64,000 nt of DNA from Mycobacterium botniense (GTDB lineage Bacteria > Actinomycetota > Actinomycetes > Mycobacteriales > Mycobacteriaceae): contig NZ_BLKW01000002.1 of the NCBI RefSeq assembly GCF_010723305.1, positions 1,736,001 through 1,800,000 on the forward strand, written 5' to 3'. The notes beneath the pieces are model-generated. The model did no database searches. It had not been told where the DNA came from and was given only the letters and a program-made list of their open reading frames with translations. Made by a program: the position numbers and the translations under genes. Shown here in pieces: positions 36,598 to 45,272 of this stretch (positions are counted from its first letter, which is position 1; every line of letters begins with the position of its first letter).

Positions 36598-37812
36598 TTA
36601 CCAGGCACGGATGGGGTCAGGCTCGAAGACGGTGCTGCGCGCATCGGCGGGTACGGCCGCCAGCGGCTCGGCCACCTCGGCCACGGTCGGGCCGATCCGG
36701 TCCACGAGGGGCGCGAGCGCCTGGAGGTCGAAGCCATAGACGCTCGCCGCAGTACCGCCCACCATGGCCGCCACCTCGTCGGCCGGGACACCGCTGAAGG
36801 TATGGCGCAGCGCCTCGCGCGTGTAGGGAGCGGTGCCCTCGAAATGTGGGTAATCACTTCCCCACATGATCTTCTCGACGCCGATTCGGTGGCGCTCGGC
36901 GCATTCGACGGGTCGCATGAAGCTGGCGCCGACATAACACTGGCGGGCCCAGTACTGGCTGGGCTTAAGGGGTAATGAGCCGGCGGTCGGCCCGGCGAAC
37001 CGAGCGATCGCCGAGCTCGCTCGCCCATAACGCGCGACCGCGACGTCGAGCGAGTCGAGGGTCGCCGGTATCCAGCCGGCGCCCTGCTCGGTGAAGACCA
37101 CGGTGAGGTCCGGATGGCGATCGAGTACGCCACTGAAGATCAGATGCCACAGCGCCCGATGCGCCCACCAGTGCGTCTCGTACACCCACACCGCGAACGA
37201 GCTGCCCCACCCGTCGGTCGGGCTCGGCCCGGCGTTGCCACCGTGGTGGTTGACCACCACGCCCGCTTGCTCGCACGCCGCCCACAGCGGCTCCCAGTGC
37301 TCGGCGTAGAGCGGAGGGATGCCGCTGCCGGGGACGACTCCGGGCAGCAGCACACCGCCGCGCAGCCCCAGTTTCGCGATCTGGGCAATTTCGGTGACAG
37401 CCTCGTCGAGATCGCCGAGCAGGATCTGGCCTACCCCGGCGCGCCGCTCGGGCGAGGCGGAGCAGAAGTCGGCCAGCCAGCGATTGTGCGCACGCAGTCC
37501 GGCCCAGCGCAGCTCAAGCTCGCGGACGGTCTCCGGCGGGGGTGCGGCCAGGCTCGCCTGGGGGAAGAACGGCGGCACCGTATTGGGGAAGATGACCTCC
37601 CCCGCAATGCCTTCCCGGTCCAGATCAGCGTTGCGCCGGTCGCTGTTCCAATTGCGTTCGGCGTCGGGTTCGGTGAGGTCGGCGAACGGGTTGACGTATG
37701 TCTTTGCCCAGCCGTCGAATTCGTCGCGGTACTGCGGATCGAGGTACTCGCGGTAGTCGAGCAGATCCGCACCGGCGTGGCAGTCGGCCGAGATGACCGT
37801 ATACCGATCCAT
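36598..37812 (-). CDS. Amidohydrolase-2 family protein
   Basis: 404 residues. MDRYTVISADCHAGADLLDY, VVVNHHGGNAGPS and MWGSDYPHFEG mark the TIM-barrel amidohydrolase, again with DCHAG instead of HxH. N-terminal part is close to the protein at 29359 (HAGADL.DY, NTVPPFFP). Three bases after the acetoacetate-decarboxylase-like gene. Two paralogous copies in tandem suggest two successive steps or a hetero-oligomer. Confidence 0.84.
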   Translation of the reverse strand: MDRYTVISADCHAGADLLDYREYLDPQYRDEFDGWAKTYVNPFADLTEPDAERNWNSDRRNADLDREGIAGEVIFPNTVPPFFPQASLAAPPPETVRELELRWAGLRAHNRWLADFCSASPERRAGVGQILLGDLDEAVTEIAQIAKLGLRGGVLLPGVVPGSGIPPLYAEHWEPLWAACEQAGVVVNHHGGNAGPSPTDGWGSSFAVWVYETHWWAHRALWHLIFSGVLDRHPDLTVVFTEQGAGWIPATLDSLDVAVARYGRASSAIARFAGPTAGSLPLKPSQYWARQCYVGASFMRPVECAERHRIGVEKIMWGSDYPHFEGTAPYTREALRHTFSGVPADEVAAMVGGTAASVYGFDLQALAPLVDRIGPTVAEVAEPLAAVPADARSTVFEPDPIRAW

Positions 37813-37815
37813 GCG

Positions 37816-38631
37816 CTATACCCGCGCGGGCTCGGGTCCAGGGGCCGCGAGCAATGCTTCGTTGTCATAGGGCTCGTCGTAGCGCTGGTGCACATACGGC
37901 AGCAGCCACTCCTGCGGTACCCGCGCGGCGATCCGTCCCACCTGGACGGTGCGCCGGCGACACCAGGTGATCGAGCTGATCTGGCGGACCACGATGTCGG
38001 CCACCGGATCCAGTGGCGACTCCCCCAATTCGATTGTGCCGTCGATGTTTTCGAACAGCTCGTAGTGGCGGTGATATTCACCGTAGACCAGGTGCGGATC
38101 GGTGATACCGCTGCCGTCGGGAGCCCGCAGGAACTTGAAGTAGAACTCGGTGTCGACCTGGTCGGGTGGCAACTGCGCCGGGCCAGTGACCTGACCGTTC
38201 ACTCGGATGAGCTGATAGCCTAGCCGGTCAACTGTCGCGGTGACGCGATCGTCGTCACGCTGCACGTCGATGTGAGCCAATTTCTTGGGTTCGCCGAATG
38301 TTTCGCGCCCACCCGTGACCGATTGCTCGGTGGACTGGGGCATGAAGAGGGGATAGTCGCCGTGCAGCTCGCCATGCCGGGCGGTCACCGAAAACACCGC
38401 CGATCCGAATGGCGGTCTGCCCTCGATCCGGACCCGCTGAAGCTGAACGCGCACCAATGGCTCGGCCGCCGGTTCCAGCGGCTTGGGCAAGACGGCCGCG
38501 ACAATCTCCGGATCGGTGAGGTACGTGACAGTCACCGCTTCGGTGGCGATCGGCGCCTTGGTGGCGTCGACCTCGTGATCGACTTGCGCCTCGGGCGGGC
38601 GAGGGCCATACCGAATTATCTTGGTGCTCAA
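37816..38631 (-). CDS. Acetoacetate decarboxylase family protein
   Basis: 271 residues. The segment GGRETFGEPKKLAHI (about 110-124) matches the family region that carries the Schiff-base lysine, so decarboxylase or related aldolase-type chemistry is possible. Start is TTG at 38631, fixed by an AAGGAGGAAA site six bases away and a TTGA overlap with the SDR stop. Second gene of the IclR-adjacent operon. Many family members act on beta-keto acids; some are lyases or hydratases instead. Confidence 0.82.
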   Translation of the reverse strand: MSTKIIRYGPRPPEAQVDHEVDATKAPIATEAVTVTYLTDPEIVAAVLPKPLEPAAEPLVRVQLQRVRIEGRPPFGSAVFSVTARHGELHGDYPLFMPQSTEQSVTGGRETFGEPKKLAHIDVQRDDDRVTATVDRLGYQLIRVNGQVTGPAQLPPDQVDTEFYFKFLRAPDGSGITDPHLVYGEYHRHYELFENIDGTIELGESPLDPVADIVVRQISSITWCRRRTVQVGRIAARVPQEWLLPYVHQRYDEPYDNEALLAAPGPEPARV

Positions 38632-39566
38632 TGCTTTCCTCCTTCGGTAGCGGGCGTCTTCGCGGCGCTCTGGCTGAGCACGTCGACCAGGTAGTCGGGG
38701 TTGCTGCGAGCAAGGATCGACGTCGCCTTGCGGCGCACGACGTCCTCAGCGGGTGTGGGGGGACCCATCATCCAGAAGCGGTCTGCCCGGATTCCCTCGA
38801 CGACCTGGTCAGCGACCGTCTCGAGCGGAGTGAACTCGATACGTGCGCCGGCGGCCTCGAAGCGGGCCACAACGTCTGCCAGCGTGTGCTCGGGTGTGCG
38901 ACGTTTCTGTGTCGGGGCGTAGCGCTGCGGCCGGTGCCGCCACGACTCCCAAATGCCGGTGTTCAAAAAACCGCCCGGGAAAAGAACGTGCGCCCGCACC
39001 CGCGTCCCGGTCATCTGCAGGTGGGTGTAGAGGCTTTCGGTCAGGCAGAGCACCGCGGCCTTGGTCATCGGGTAGACCGCCGTGGCCGGTCCGCCCATGG
39101 CCCCCCGGGCGATCGGCGCGAACCCGCCGTTGCCCGAACAGGTGTTGATCACATGTCCGTCGCCCTGCCCCAGCAGCATCGGCACGAACGCCTTGATCCC
39201 GTGGATGACGCCGAGCACGTTGACGTCGATCCCCCAGCGCCAATCGGCCAGGTCGTGTTCCCACATATACCCTTCGGAGACCGCGCCGGTGCCCGCGTTG
39301 TTACACACCACGTGCACCGCGCCGAAGCGATCGAGCGTCTCCTTGGCGAGCGACTCGACCGAGGAATAGTCGGTCACATCGGTAACCACGCCAGCGGCCT
39401 CGATGCCCTCGCCCGCGAGTGCCCGGGTTGCCTGGTCCAGCGGTTCTTTGCGGACATCGGCCAGTACCACCTTCATACCTTCCTGGCCGAAGCGCCTGCC
39501 CAGGGCCCGGCCGATGCCGCCGGCTCCACCGGTGACGACCGCCACCCTGCCTTGAAGATCCGTCAT
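38628..39566 (-). CDS. Short-chain dehydrogenase/reductase
   Basis: 312 residues from the ATG at 39566 (39575 is an alternative adding three residues). TGGAGGIGRALG cofactor motif (11-22), NNAG, then a catalytic region with a longer loop between TCSGNGG and YPMTK than in most SDRs, and a C-terminal extension (about 240-312). First gene of the four-gene operon; its 5' region overlaps the inverted repeats facing the IclR gene, so it is likely controlled by it. Confidence 0.87.
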   Translation of the reverse strand: MTDLQGRVAVVTGGAGGIGRALGRRFGQEGMKVVLADVRKEPLDQATRALAGEGIEAAGVVTDVTDYSSVESLAKETLDRFGAVHVVCNNAGTGAVSEGYMWEHDLADWRWGIDVNVLGVIHGIKAFVPMLLGQGDGHVINTCSGNGGFAPIARGAMGGPATAVYPMTKAAVLCLTESLYTHLQMTGTRVRAHVLFPGGFLNTGIWESWRHRPQRYAPTQKRRTPEHTLADVVARFEAAGARIEFTPLETVADQVVEGIRADRFWMMGPPTPAEDVVRRKATSILARSNPDYLVDVLSQSAAKTPATEGGKH

Positions 39567-39580
39567 TGTGGCCATGGTCA

Positions 39581-39625
39581 CATGGTCGCTTATGACACCG
39601 CAAGCAGTCGCATTATGCGACCATG
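39581..39625. promoter_or_regulatory. Inverted repeats between SDR operon and iclR-type gene, candidate operator
   Basis: Two nested symmetries lie in the 64-base divergent gap. GTCGCATTATGCGAC (39607-39621) is a perfect 15-base palindrome with a central T. CATGGTCGC (39581-39589) and GCGACCATG (39617-39625) form longer-range 9-base arms. A partial second copy, GTCGCTTATGAC (39585-39596), precedes the palindrome. This is the expected place and form for an IclR-family operator controlling both directions. Confidence 0.55.
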
Positions 39626-39630
39626 GCGCT

Positions 39631-40563
39631 ATGGCTCCGCGTCCCTCACCCCAGACCGAACGGGTCGTGAAGCTGTTCGAGCATCTCGCGGGGGATGCGA
39701 GCCGGGGGATGACGTTGGCCGACGTATCGCGGCACTTGAGCGTCCATAAGGCCAGCTGCCACTCGATGCTGTCCGAACTGCTCCGGGCCGGTTGGTTGCT
39801 GCGCGACCCTGTTCGCAAGACCTACCACCTCGGTCCGGCTCTGGTCCGGCTCGGCCGGGAGGCGGCCAGCCGTTATCCGGCTCTGGTGTTGGCCCGCTCT
39901 GTGATGGCTGAGCTGGCGGCCGCGACCGGCGCGCACTGCATTGCCTTCTCGGTCAGCGATGACCACTCCACCGTCGTCGATCAGGTCCGAAGCCCTCGCG
40001 GCGGCGGTCACCCGATGCCCATCGGCACCCAGTTCCCCCACCGCCCGCCATACGGGGCGTCGATCGTTGCCTGGGCCGGGCCGGATGTGCGAGGGCGCTG
40101 GCTGGCCGCCCTGCCCGAGGACGTGCGCGACCGCTACCGCCGGGCTGTCACCGCCGCCCGGCAGCGGGGCTACGCGGTGGGTCTTCACATCCTGCCCGAT
40201 CTGCGCTTGCAGGAACTGGCGCAGATCGTGCGCAGCGCCGAGGTACGGTCCACCCGGCTGAGCCAGCTGGCGCAGGCGTTAACCGACGAACTCATCCACA
40301 CCGAAGAGTGGTTCCCGATCAGCCTGGCCGCAGACCGCACCTACGAGGTGAGTCACATCGACTCGCCAGTTCTGGAGGATGGATCGCGCATCGCCCTGAT
40401 GCTGAGCCTGGTTCCCAGCACCGGGCCGATGAGCGGCGCGGCGGTCACTCGTCTGGGGGCGCAGCTCTCGTCTGCAACCCGCCGGCTTAGCGCCGCCCTA
40501 ACCAAAGAGTCCCATCTCTCTGGTCGTTCGTCAGGTGACAACCCGGTACTCGACGCGGGTTGA
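39631..40563 (+). CDS. IclR-family transcriptional regulator
   Basis: 310 residues. N-terminal winged helix (about 8-70: MTLADVSRHLSVHKASCHSMLSELLRAGWL) followed by the IclR effector domain (about 80-250). IclR proteins control aromatic and short-chain acid catabolism. Divergent from the SDR/decarboxylase/amidohydrolase operon with palindromes between; convergent with the SnoaL-like gene at 40619, 55 bases away. Start ATG at 39631 follows the palindrome by 9 bases. Confidence 0.87.
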   Translation: MAPRPSPQTERVVKLFEHLAGDASRGMTLADVSRHLSVHKASCHSMLSELLRAGWLLRDPVRKTYHLGPALVRLGREAASRYPALVLARSVMAELAAATGAHCIAFSVSDDHSTVVDQVRSPRGGGHPMPIGTQFPHRPPYGASIVAWAGPDVRGRWLAALPEDVRDRYRRAVTAARQRGYAVGLHILPDLRLQELAQIVRSAEVRSTRLSQLAQALTDELIHTEEWFPISLAADRTYEVSHIDSPVLEDGSRIALMLSLVPSTGPMSGAAVTRLGAQLSSATRRLSAALTKESHLSGRSSGDNPVLDAG

Positions 40564-40618
40564 GCGTTACCCGGGTCCAGCTCGACGGTCCCGGGTCAGG
40601 AGAGTGCAACCACAGAGG

Positions 40619-41167
40619 TCAGACGGCCCTGAGCGGATTGTGCCGCTCCCGCCGGTTGACCAGCGGCCGCTGATACGACGGATCCGCCTTGCTGCGCGAC
40701 GGCGCACCGTTGTCGTGGATATCGGGGACGTCGGCGAAGGGCAGTGGCATGGCCGGGACTATGCTTGACCATTCGATGACGTTGATACGCACTACAATCC
40801 GCCAGGATCCGTCACGCCGCTCAAGCCGGTCGATATAACGCCCCCCAGCCATCCAGTTAGTCTCGTCGCGGTTGCGTGCGACGAATAGGTAATACGTTTC
40901 GCTGTGGGCGGTTTCGCCGTCGATCTCGCAGGTGTGGTTGAGGAGGTTGTGATGTGTGGCCACTTGGCCCTTCTCATGCAGAGCCGAAGCCCACTCGTAA
41001 AGATCCGACGGGCCGCCGACGAAATCGCCTGCGGCGATGACCGCATCCGGGTGAAACGCGGACAGCAGAAGATCCCGGTCGAAACGGTCCATGCCGCGGC
41101 TGAACCGCGTCAGGCAATCCAGGATGTCATGCCGGTCCAGTACGCGCGCAACACGATCAGCGTCCAC
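40619..41167 (-). CDS. SnoaL-like / NTF2-fold protein
   Basis: 182 residues. N-terminal RHDILDCLTRFSRGMDRFDRD and central THHNLLNHTCEIDGETAHSE identify the SnoaL-like cone fold used by polyketide cyclases, ketosteroid-isomerase relatives and small ring-dioxygenase subunits. It overlaps the preceding SDR by 11 bases and is the last gene of the nine-gene operon starting at 51532. It could be a dehydratase/isomerase step or a partner of the Rieske oxygenase; the latter is less likely because of distance. Confidence 0.8.
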   Translation of the reverse strand: MDADRVARVLDRHDILDCLTRFSRGMDRFDRDLLLSAFHPDAVIAAGDFVGGPSDLYEWASALHEKGQVATHHNLLNHTCEIDGETAHSETYYLFVARNRDETNWMAGGRYIDRLERRDGSWRIVVRINVIEWSSIVPAMPLPFADVPDIHDNGAPSRSKADPSYQRPLVNRRERHNPLRAV

Positions 41168-42044
41168 GGGTGTCCTCCGCGATCGGGCGCCAAATCGGCG
41201 CGCCGCGCTCGGCCCGCAGCGACGGAATGACCCGGCCGTCCACGTCGGTGATGCCGTAGTCCCGGGCGATCTCCGCAGTGATGAACGTGCCTCCCGACCG
41301 CGTGATCACGTCGGGATCGGCGGCGAGTGCCGCGATCACCCGGCCGGGAAATTCAGGTGAGCAACCGACCGCCGGATTCGTGGCCGTCAGACCCCGCATC
41401 GCAGGCTCGCGCGCGAGATTGCGTTGCGCGCGTTCGGTAAACGTCAGGCCCTGCCACAACGAGAGCGACGCGACATGGTGTGGCCGCAATTCGATAGCCA
41501 TGTCGCGCGCCATCCGGTCGACGGCGGTCTTGCACGTCCCGAATACCACGCCGTACGTGTAGGTCACCCCAACATAGCCGGAGATAGCGACGATCAACCC
41601 CGACTGCTGGCCGACCATGATCTTGGCCGCATGCCAAGCCGCGACGAAGTTCGACCGCACACCGACCTCGACCATCTCCCAGTTCGACAGCGGCTTTTCC
41701 CAGAACGGTGCGGGCTCGGTCAAATCCTCCGGGATCGCAAAAGCGTTGTTGACGAGGATATCGAGCCTGCCCTGTTCACAACGGATTTGGTTGAACAGCG
41801 CCGCGACCTGATCATCGTCGGCGTGGTCGACTTGAACCGCGACCCCCGTGCCGCCGCGGCGGCAAACTTCCGCCGCAGTCTCGCCCACAGTGCCCGGCAA
41901 CGGGCCCGAGCCGGGGACGACGGTACGGCCCGTGATGTACACCGTCGCTCCTTCGGCTCCCAGCGCCACCGCGATACCCTTGCCGATCCCACGGCTGGCG
42001 CCGGTCACCAGCGCGACTTTCCCTGTCAGCGAACCCACCGCCAA
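41157..42044 (-). CDS. SDR-like protein with catalytic Tyr replaced by Phe
   Basis: 295 residues, DHRS1-like SDR. TGASRGIGKGIA (14-25), GRT after beta-2 (NADP preference) and NNAF are present. At the active site the family YxxxK reads FGTCK in GVVFGTCKTAVDRM, so the proton-donating Tyr is Phe; a Tyr occurs four and six residues earlier (VTYTYG). Either a nearby Tyr substitutes, or the protein is not a conventional dehydrogenase. Lies 55 bases after the aldehyde dehydrogenase. Confidence 0.85.
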   Translation of the reverse strand: MAVGSLTGKVALVTGASRGIGKGIAVALGAEGATVYITGRTVVPGSGPLPGTVGETAAEVCRRGGTGVAVQVDHADDDQVAALFNQIRCEQGRLDILVNNAFAIPEDLTEPAPFWEKPLSNWEMVEVGVRSNFVAAWHAAKIMVGQQSGLIVAISGYVGVTYTYGVVFGTCKTAVDRMARDMAIELRPHHVASLSLWQGLTFTERAQRNLAREPAMRGLTATNPAVGCSPEFPGRVIAALAADPDVITRSGGTFITAEIARDYGITDVDGRVIPSLRAERGAPIWRPIAEDTRGR

Positions 42045-42099
42045 AACACCTCGCTTTGATCTCCGACGGGCCGCCCGATGTCGTGCGGATCCGGTCCCG

Positions 42100-43536
42100 C
42101 TACCCGGCAGCGTTGTCCGGCGCGTACCCGAGCACGCTCTTGGTCTCCAGGTACTCGTGGAAGCCGAACTCGCTCCATTCGCGGCCGTTGCCGCTGCACT
42201 TGTAGCCGCCGAACGGCGCGTTCATGTCGAAGGCGTGGTTGATCGTCACCCAGCCGGCGCGGATTTTGCTGGCCACCGCCCGGGCCTTGTTGAGGTCGGC
42301 TCCCGAAACATAGCCGGCCAGACCGTAGTCGGTGTCGTTGGCGATCTCGATGGCATGGTCGATGTCGTCATAGCCCAGGATGCACAGCACGGGGCCGAAG
42401 ATTTCCTCGCGCGCGATGGTCATGTCGTTGGTGACGTCGGCGAAGACGGTGGGTTTGGCGTAGTAGCCTTTGTCCAGGCCGTCGGGCCGGCCAGGGCCGC
42501 CGGTGACCAGGGTGGCGCCCTCGTCGATGCCTTTCTGGATCAAGCGCTGCACCTTGTCGAATTGCGCCCGCGAGGCAAGCGGTCCGATGGCGTGGCTGTC
42601 GTCAGGATCGCCGACCTTGACTTGCTCGGCGGCTTCCCGCGCCACTGCGACGGCTTCCGCCATGCGCGATTTCGGCACCAGCATGCGCGAGGGCGCGTTA
42701 CAGCTCTGGCCGGTGTTGAGCATCATGTTGGTCACACCGGCCCGGACGCTGTTCTCGAATTCCGCATCGTCGAGCACGATGTTGGGGCTCTTGCCGCCGA
42801 GCTCCTGGGTAACCCGTTTGACCGTGCTGGCGGCCCTGGCGGCCACGTCGATGCCGGCGCGCGTCGAACCGGTGAACGAGACCATATCGATGCCGGGGTG
42901 GCTGGACAAGGCGACCCCTACCCCCGCGCCGTCCCCGTTGATGAGGTTGTACACGCCCGCCGGCACGCCCGCGGCGTCGAGAATCTCGGTGAATATGTAA
43001 GCCGAGTACGGCGCCACCTCGGACGGTTTCAATATCATCGTGCAGCCGGTCGCCAGCGCCGGATACACCTTCACCGCGATCTGGTTGAGCGGCCAGTTCC
43101 ACGGGGTGATCAGCCCGCACACCCCGACCGGCTCCTTGACCACCAAGGTTGCCCCGTGCTGTTGCTCGAACGCGAAGTTCTTCAGCACGTCGATGGCGGT
43201 CACCAGGTGACCCAGGCCAAGCTGCACCTGGGGCCCGGCGGCCAACGACGGCGGAGCGCCCATCTCCTCGGTCACCGCCTCCGCCAGATCGTCTGCACGC
43301 TTTTGATATTCGGCAAGAATCGCCTGCAGCAGCTCGAGGCGCTCTTCCCGGCTGCTCTCGGACCAGCCGGCGAAGGCGCGCCGCGCCGCGGTTACCGCCA
43401 CCTCGACGTCATCGGCCGAGCCGAGTGAGATCCGGCCCGTCACCTGTTCGGTCGCGGGATTTTCGACATCGAACGGGTGCGGCCGCACCGGATCCACCCA
43501 CTGGCCGTCGATATAGAACTTCAGATACTCGCGCAT
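42100..43536 (-). CDS. Aldehyde dehydrogenase (NAD(P)-dependent)
   Basis: 478 residues, full ALDH length; start ATG at 43536 behind GAGGGAAGGTGG. Motifs: WNWPLNQ (oxyanion/cofactor Asn), FTGSTRAG cofactor loop, catalytic Glu in ELGGKSPNIV, catalytic Cys in NTGQSCNAPSR, and EEIFGPVLC. Oxidises an aldehyde to the acid. It follows the ThDP enzyme by 27 bases, so the aldehyde may be the product of that lyase. Confidence 0.92.
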   Translation of the reverse strand: MREYLKFYIDGQWVDPVRPHPFDVENPATEQVTGRISLGSADDVEVAVTAARRAFAGWSESSREERLELLQAILAEYQKRADDLAEAVTEEMGAPPSLAAGPQVQLGLGHLVTAIDVLKNFAFEQQHGATLVVKEPVGVCGLITPWNWPLNQIAVKVYPALATGCTMILKPSEVAPYSAYIFTEILDAAGVPAGVYNLINGDGAGVGVALSSHPGIDMVSFTGSTRAGIDVAARAASTVKRVTQELGGKSPNIVLDDAEFENSVRAGVTNMMLNTGQSCNAPSRMLVPKSRMAEAVAVAREAAEQVKVGDPDDSHAIGPLASRAQFDKVQRLIQKGIDEGATLVTGGPGRPDGLDKGYYAKPTVFADVTNDMTIAREEIFGPVLCILGYDDIDHAIEIANDTDYGLAGYVSGADLNKARAVASKIRAGWVTINHAFDMNAPFGGYKCSGNGREWSEFGFHEYLETKSVLGYAPDNAAG

Positions 43537-43563
43537 AACGCCACCTTCCCTCAAATCCTGCCT

Positions 43564-45270
43564 CTATTGAGTGCCCTCGGCGTACCAGGTCCGGAATTCG
43601 CCGTAATTCGGCATTTCCTCCGAGTTCGCTTTGGGGTCGATCTCGACGTGCACGACTGCCGGCCGCCCGCTGGCGTAAGCCCGCTTGATCGCCGGGCCGA
43701 TGTCCTGCTCATACTCGACGTATTCGCCATGGCAGTCCAGGCCTTCGGCGATCTTGTCGAAGCGCACGTTTTTGCTCCAGTGCACCCCGGGCTGCGGCGA
43801 CGGCTGTTCGAAAGTGCGTTTGTAAACACCGACTTCCAGGCCCCACTGGTGGTCGACTCCCACGATGCACACCAGCGGTAGTCCCAGCCGCGCCGCGGTC
43901 TCCAATTCGGCGATGTGAAACAGAAACGACGAGTCGCTGGTGATCAGCATGACCGGTCGTTTGCCGCCATCGGCCACCGAAGCGCCGACGGCATACGGCA
44001 ATCCGGTGCCGAGGTGGCCGAAGTTCTGGTTCCAGATGACGTCGTGCGGTCTGGCCTGCGAGTAGGTCCATTGGAAGATAACCGTCGCGCCGCCGTCACG
44101 CACCAGGATGCCGTCGGACGGGAAGGCTTTCGTCGCCTCGACCACAAACCGCGCGGGATGGATGGGAGTGCTGCCGCTGGGCGCGGTTTGCGCCAACTCG
44201 GCCCGGCGGTCGGCATCCTGTTTGATCCAGCGGGCCAGATCGGCTGACGATGCGCGGGGGCTGTCTTGTAACGCAGCCACCAGCTGCGGCACGACGGCTC
44301 GCAGGTCGCCCACCAGCGCCACGTCCACCGGCCGGTTCACCCCGATCGCCGCCGGATCCTGCTCGACGTAGATCCATTTGCGGATCGGGTCGTTTTGCGC
44401 CCAATGCCGCGTCTTGCCGTAGTGGACCGGCTCGCCAAGTTCGGTGCCCAGCGCCACACACAGGTCGGAGGCGGTTACCGCCTCGACCGCGGCCGGAGAA
44501 AACCCGTAGGGAAAGGTGCGGTCCTCCAGCCCCGGGATGAAGGAGGTGCCGCCGGAGGTTTGGATCACCGGGCAGGCCATGAGCTCGGCGAGCGCTTTGA
44601 CCGGCCCGCCGCTGCGCGACGTGTGCACACCGTGCCCGACCAGCAGGATCGGGGCTTTGGCCGCCTGCACCAGCTGTGCGGCCTGAGCGATTTCCCGCGC
44701 GCCCGCGCCCTGGTCGACCAGGCGATAGGCGCTGGGCGGTGCCGGTGCCGGCACGTCCAGTTCGTGCAGCAGCACATGGGCCGGGTACTCGATGTAGGCC
44801 GGACCCGGGGTACCCGACATCGCGCGGCGGATCGCCTCGTGAACGATTTCGTCGGTCTGGTCGGCGTACTCGATCGAGGCGCTGTATTTCACCGAGGGCT
44901 CCACCAGGGCCTCCTGGCGGACGAACTGGATGCGCCCACGCCGCACCCGCCGCTCGGTGATGCGGGCCCGTTGCCCACCGATGAAGATGACCGGCGAGTT
45001 TTCCACCTTGGCGCACATCATCGCTCCGGCTAAGTTGGCCACGCCGGGTCCGAGCGTTCCGATGCACAGGCCCGGCTTACCCGTCATTCGTGCGGCCGCC
45101 TCGGCCATGAATCCAGCGCTTTCCTCGTGATGCGGGGCGACCACAGCCCAGCCGCGTCTGTCGGCTTCCAGGAACATATGCACGAAGTTCGGGTCAGGGA
45201 TACCGAACACGGTGTTGACACCCTCGGCCTCGAAGAGGTCCAAGATGCGGCGGTAGACGGGCACACCCAT
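43564..45270 (-). CDS. Thiamine-diphosphate-dependent enzyme (acetolactate synthase-like)
   Basis: 568 residues, three-domain ThDP enzyme. The N-terminal Pyr domain has the catalytic Glu in PHHEESAGFMAEAAARMTG and GTLGPGVANLAGAM; a central domain spans about 190-330. The C-terminal PP domain carries SDSSFLFHI and VGVDHQWG where most members have GDG...NN, so the metal-binding motif is altered (Asp kept, Asn replaced by Asp). Possible roles: carboligase, 2-oxoacid decarboxylase, or 2-hydroxyacyl-CoA lyase. Placement between a CoA transferase and an aldehyde dehydrogenase favours a lyase producing an aldehyde. Confidence 0.82.
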   Translation of the reverse strand: MGVPVYRRILDLFEAEGVNTVFGIPDPNFVHMFLEADRRGWAVVAPHHEESAGFMAEAAARMTGKPGLCIGTLGPGVANLAGAMMCAKVENSPVIFIGGQRARITERRVRRGRIQFVRQEALVEPSVKYSASIEYADQTDEIVHEAIRRAMSGTPGPAYIEYPAHVLLHELDVPAPAPPSAYRLVDQGAGAREIAQAAQLVQAAKAPILLVGHGVHTSRSGGPVKALAELMACPVIQTSGGTSFIPGLEDRTFPYGFSPAAVEAVTASDLCVALGTELGEPVHYGKTRHWAQNDPIRKWIYVEQDPAAIGVNRPVDVALVGDLRAVVPQLVAALQDSPRASSADLARWIKQDADRRAELAQTAPSGSTPIHPARFVVEATKAFPSDGILVRDGGATVIFQWTYSQARPHDVIWNQNFGHLGTGLPYAVGASVADGGKRPVMLITSDSSFLFHIAELETAARLGLPLVCIVGVDHQWGLEVGVYKRTFEQPSPQPGVHWSKNVRFDKIAEGLDCHGEYVEYEQDIGPAIKRAYASGRPAVVHVEIDPKANSEEMPNYGEFRTWYAEGTQ

Positions 45271-45272
45271 GA

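Noticed and set aside
41848..43428. 526-codon plus-strand open frame opposite the aldehyde dehydrogenase gene
   Set aside because: Shadow of the ALDH and neighbouring SDR; the ALDH catalytic motifs are on the minus strand.
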